From the NCBI RefSeq assembly GCF_003226325.1, contig NZ_PDOD01000004.1, forward strand, positions 248,001 through 312,000: 64,000 nt of DNA. The letters are read 5' to 3'. The position numbers and the translations under genes are program-made. Positions 61,726 to 64,000 of the stretch are shown here, piece after piece. The DNA comes from Salipaludibacillus keqinensis (lineage in GTDB: Bacteria; Bacillota; Bacilli; Bacillales; Salisediminibacteriaceae). Within the stretch, counting starts at the first letter, position 1. Every line of letters starts with the position of its first letter. The notes under the pieces were generated by a model. It worked only from the letters and a program-made list of their open reading frames with translations. It was not told the origin of the DNA and ran no database searches.

Positions 61726-62673
61726 ATGGCTTTGACTCAGAACCGGACGAATAAACAAAAGATAGATGACAGTTTATTTGTCCCTTTAGATAAACATTCA
61801 GCTGAGCTAGACGTTATGGTCCGACCTAGTCTTGGATTTTGGCAGGATGCTTGGAAAAGGTTACTTAAAAACAAATTGGCAGTCTCTGGTTTATTTTTAA
61901 TCGTGCTACTTACAATTATGGCGATCATCGGGCCGTGGCTCACTCCTTATACATATTCTGAACAAACGCTTAGCAATCAAAATATGGGTCCTTCAAGTGA
62001 ACACTGGTTTGGGACCGATAATCTTGGCAGAGATATGTTTACAAGAACGTGGTACGGAGCAAGGATTTCTCTATTCATTGGATTTTCTGCGGCATTAATT
62101 GAATTTATCATTGGTGTTATTTACGGCGGGATCTCAGGATATAAAGGTGGTCGGACAGATAATATATTAATGAGAATTATTGATATTTTATATGGACTGC
62201 CATACTTATTAGTCGTTATTCTTCTCATGGTCGTAATGGGACCAGGGCTGTTTACGATTATTATTGCCTTAACATTAACTGGTTGGATTGGTATGGCGAG
62301 AATTGTTCGTGGACAAGTTCTGCAATTGAAAACGAATGAATACGTGCTAGCTTCGAAAGTGTTAGGGGCAAATACTTCAAGAATCATTCGAAAGCATTTG
62401 CTACCAAATACAATGGGTCCTGTTATTGTATCTATGACGTTAACAGTTCCAGGGGCTATCTTTGCAGAAGCGTTTTTAAGCTTTCTTGGATTAGGTGTTT
62501 CAGCGCCGATAGCCAGCTGGGGTTCGATGGCAAATGATGCTTTAGGGGTACTCAACACTGGATACTGGTGGCGATTATTCTTCCCTGCTTTCTTCATCTC
62601 CCTTACAATGCTTGCGTTTAATGTATTCGGTGACGGATTAAGAGATGCTCTTGATCCTAAGTTAAGGAGGTAG
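61726..62673 (+). CDS. oppC: Oligopeptide/dipeptide ABC transporter permease (OppC/DppC)
   Basis: This 315-residue second permease has an N-terminal cytosolic stretch, six helices, the OppC marker HWFGTDNLGRDMFTRTWYGAR and an EAA loop NEYVLASKVLGANTSRIIRKHLLPN (in part). Its ATG lies one base after the oppB stop codon and behind AAGGAGGAC, so translation is coupled. Confidence 0.93.
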   Translation: MALTQNRTNKQKIDDSLFVPLDKHSAELDVMVRPSLGFWQDAWKRLLKNKLAVSGLFLIVLLTIMAIIGPWLTPYTYSEQTLSNQNMGPSSEHWFGTDNLGRDMFTRTWYGARISLFIGFSAALIEFIIGVIYGGISGYKGGRTDNILMRIIDILYGLPYLLVVILLMVVMGPGLFTIIIALTLTGWIGMARIVRGQVLQLKTNEYVLASKVLGANTSRIIRKHLLPNTMGPVIVSMTLTVPGAIFAEAFLSFLGLGVSAPIASWGSMANDALGVLNTGYWWRLFFPAFFISLTMLAFNVFGDGLRDALDPKLRR

Positions 62674-62682
62674 ACTTATACC

Positions 62683-63675
62683 ATGTCAGGAACATTACTT
62701 GAAATAAATGATCTTGCCGTTTCCTTCTCTACTCAAGGAGGAGAAGTTCAAGCAGTAAGAGGAGTCAGTTTTGCAGTTGGACCGGGAGAGACAGTGGCGA
62801 TCGTAGGCGAATCCGGTTGCGGGAAAAGTGTTACAGCTCAAAGTATTATGAGGCTTATTCCGGAGCCTCCTGGTCGGATTAAACATGGAAGTATTCATTT
62901 ACATGGGAAAGATCTCGCTTCTTTAACTGAGAAACAAATGAGAAATGTCCGTGGAAAGCAAATCGGAATGATTTTCCAAGATCCGATGACAAGCTTGAAC
63001 CCTACATTAACAGTAGGAGATCAATTAACTGAAGGAATTTTAACTCATGAAAAAATGAGCCAGAGAGAGGCGAATAAAGAGGCTATCGAATTGCTTCATC
63101 TCGTCGGAATCGCTAACCCTGATGAACGTTTAAAGCAATATCCCCATCAGTTTAGCGGGGGGATGAGGCAAAGGCTCATGATTGCCATGGCGCTTATGTG
63201 CAAACCAGAATTATTAATCGCGGACGAACCCACAACCGCCCTTGATGTGACGATTCAAGCTCAAATTATAGATTTATTTAAAGAAATTCAGGAGAAAACA
63301 GGGGTTGCAATCATTATTATTACACACGATTTAGGAGTGGTAGCGCAGATTGCTGACCGAATTAACGTGATGTACGCAGGTGAAATTGTGGAGTATGGAA
63401 CGGTAAAAGAAATTTTCTATCAACCAGAACATCCATACACTAGAGGATTGTTAACATCTGTTCCCCGTCTCGATGGAGATCGGAGTCAACCGCTTATTCC
63501 GATTGTTGGGACGCCACCAGATCTATTTGCACCACCTGTAGGATGTGCGTTTACTAGCCGGTGTAAATATGCGATGAAAGTATGTCAGGCTCACGATCCA
63601 GAAGTGACTGAATTAAGTGAACAGCACTATACAAAATGTTGGCTACAAGATGACCGAGTGGAAAAGCCTTACTAA
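62683..63675 (+). CDS. oppD: Oligopeptide/dipeptide ABC transporter ATPase (OppD/DppD)
   Basis: This 330-residue ATPase has Walker A GESGCGKS (about 42-49), Q-loop IFQDPMTSLNP, signature FSGGMRQR, Walker B LLIADEPTTALDV and the H-loop THDLGVVAQIADR. The C-terminal oligopeptide domain contains cysteines in GCAFTSRCKYAMKVCQ, common in OppD/DppD. Only one ATPase gene is present before oppA; the partner OppF is not in the visible part. Confidence 0.93.
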   Translation: MSGTLLEINDLAVSFSTQGGEVQAVRGVSFAVGPGETVAIVGESGCGKSVTAQSIMRLIPEPPGRIKHGSIHLHGKDLASLTEKQMRNVRGKQIGMIFQDPMTSLNPTLTVGDQLTEGILTHEKMSQREANKEAIELLHLVGIANPDERLKQYPHQFSGGMRQRLMIAMALMCKPELLIADEPTTALDVTIQAQIIDLFKEIQEKTGVAIIIITHDLGVVAQIADRINVMYAGEIVEYGTVKEIFYQPEHPYTRGLLTSVPRLDGDRSQPLIPIVGTPPDLFAPPVGCAFTSRCKYAMKVCQAHDPEVTELSEQHYTKCWLQDDRVEKPY

Positions 63676-63808
63676 ATCAGTTTAACTATGTTTATCTGCG
63701 AATAGGGAGCGTTGACCTTATTTATAACAACTTACAGTACAGCCTACTAATGATTATTTTCATAATAGACATAAAGGTAGCGAATCGTGAGCAATACGTA
63801 ACTTTTTG

Positions 63809-63830
63809 AAGGAGGTGAAACACGCCACCT
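63809..63830 (+). promoter_or_regulatory. Orphan Shine-Dalgarno sequence with hairpin
   Basis: AAGGAGGTGA (63809 on) is an ideal ribosome binding site, yet no usable start follows; AGGTG pairs with CACCT (63826-63830). It lies about 60 bases before the oppA start and could be a standby site or a remnant. Confidence 0.35.
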
Positions 63831-63876
63831 GATCGTTTTCGAAAATCTGAAAGTATACTATAAGGGGGATACACAT

Positions 63877-64000
63877 GTGAAGAAGTCTAAATTATCTTTG
63901 AAAGTTTCCACAAGTTTGGTTGCTGCTGCGATATTTGCTGCGGGCTGTGGAGGAAATGACGAAACTACAGGTAATAACAACGAAGGAAATGGAAATAACG
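63877..64000 (+). CDS. oppA: Substrate-binding lipoprotein of the peptide transporter (partial)
   Basis: The first 41 codons are visible. GTG lies eight bases after AAGGGGG. The product opens with a basic start (KKSKLSLK), a hydrophobic stretch and lipobox FAAGC (Cys24), followed by a Gly/Asn/Glu-rich linker (GGNDETTGNNNEGN). This is the normal form of a Gram-positive extracellular solute-binding lipoprotein. The place after oppD makes an OppA/DppA-type protein very likely, although the binding domain lies beyond the window. Confidence 0.8.
   Translation, partial: MKKSKLSLKVSTSLVAAAIFAAGCGGNDETTGNNNEGNGNN

Overview
The window is a low-GC, densely coded chromosomal segment from an endospore-forming Bacillaceae. 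Supporting signs are close relatives of Bacillus subtilis YkpA, YfmL, CshA, YfmR, MreBH, YrkF/YrkH/YrkI and an FbpB-type small basic protein, a YtvI-like permease, strong AAGGAGG ribosome binding sites and Rho-independent terminators. Acidic lipoproteins would fit a salt-adapted genus (Halobacillus, Thalassobacillus, Virgibacillus or similar), but the genus is inference. I saw no tRNA, rRNA, CRISPR, insertion sequence or prophage.

Layout. 1-12 kb: RNA and translation machinery (ABC-F proteins YkpA-like and YfmR, DEAD-box helicases YfmL-like and CshA), a SNF2 ATPase, a TraB/GumN-LRR lipoprotein and a membrane protein of unknown function; a four-unit 50-52 bp tandem repeat lies after cshA. 12-19 kb: orphan kynureninase, TspO-like protein, YtvI-like permease, glycosyltransferase, lipid kinase, thioredoxin-like protein and two very small genes. 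19-24.6 kb: a sulfane-sulfur locus (TusA-rhodanese, rhodanese-persulfide dioxygenase, TusA) behind a sigma-A promoter with two CsoR/CstR-like operators, then SulP permease, beta-carbonic anhydrase and a methyltransferase. 24.6-38 kb: mixed housekeeping and stress genes (MreBH, acyl-CoA dehydrogenase-like, MOSC, MazG-like, GGDEF, aldehyde dehydrogenase, photolyase plus Eis-like acetyltransferase, an orphan lysine/ornithine N-hydroxylase, DoxX, acylphosphatase).

38.4-48.5 kb is the most striking region. An Fnr-like box precedes tatA, a Tat-exported molybdopterin reductase with the sequence hallmarks of respiratory arsenate reductase ArrA, its four-cluster ferredoxin ArrB, a TorD-like chaperone, an extra polyferredoxin and an NrfD-type quinol-oxidising membrane subunit. 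An arsA-arsB arsenite efflux pair follows behind an AT-rich repeat array that may be an operator. The reading is a self-contained anaerobic arsenate respiration and arsenite export module: quinol to ArrC to ArrB to ArrA outside the membrane, with ArsAB removing the arsenite that enters the cell. No arsR, arsC, arsD or arr sensor kinase lies in the window.

48.5-64 kb: PlsC, an SCP2 protein behind a FadR-like box, an FbpB-family small protein found by hand, a cluster of four DnaA-box-like sites, MBL hydrolase, YtxH-like protein, a VLRF1-type protein, MFS and MATE transporters, OsmC, an 894-residue TPR plus degenerate dynamin-like GTPase protein paired with a YfkD-like exported protein, and the start of an oligopeptide ABC transporter operon (oppBCD, oppA cut by the window end).
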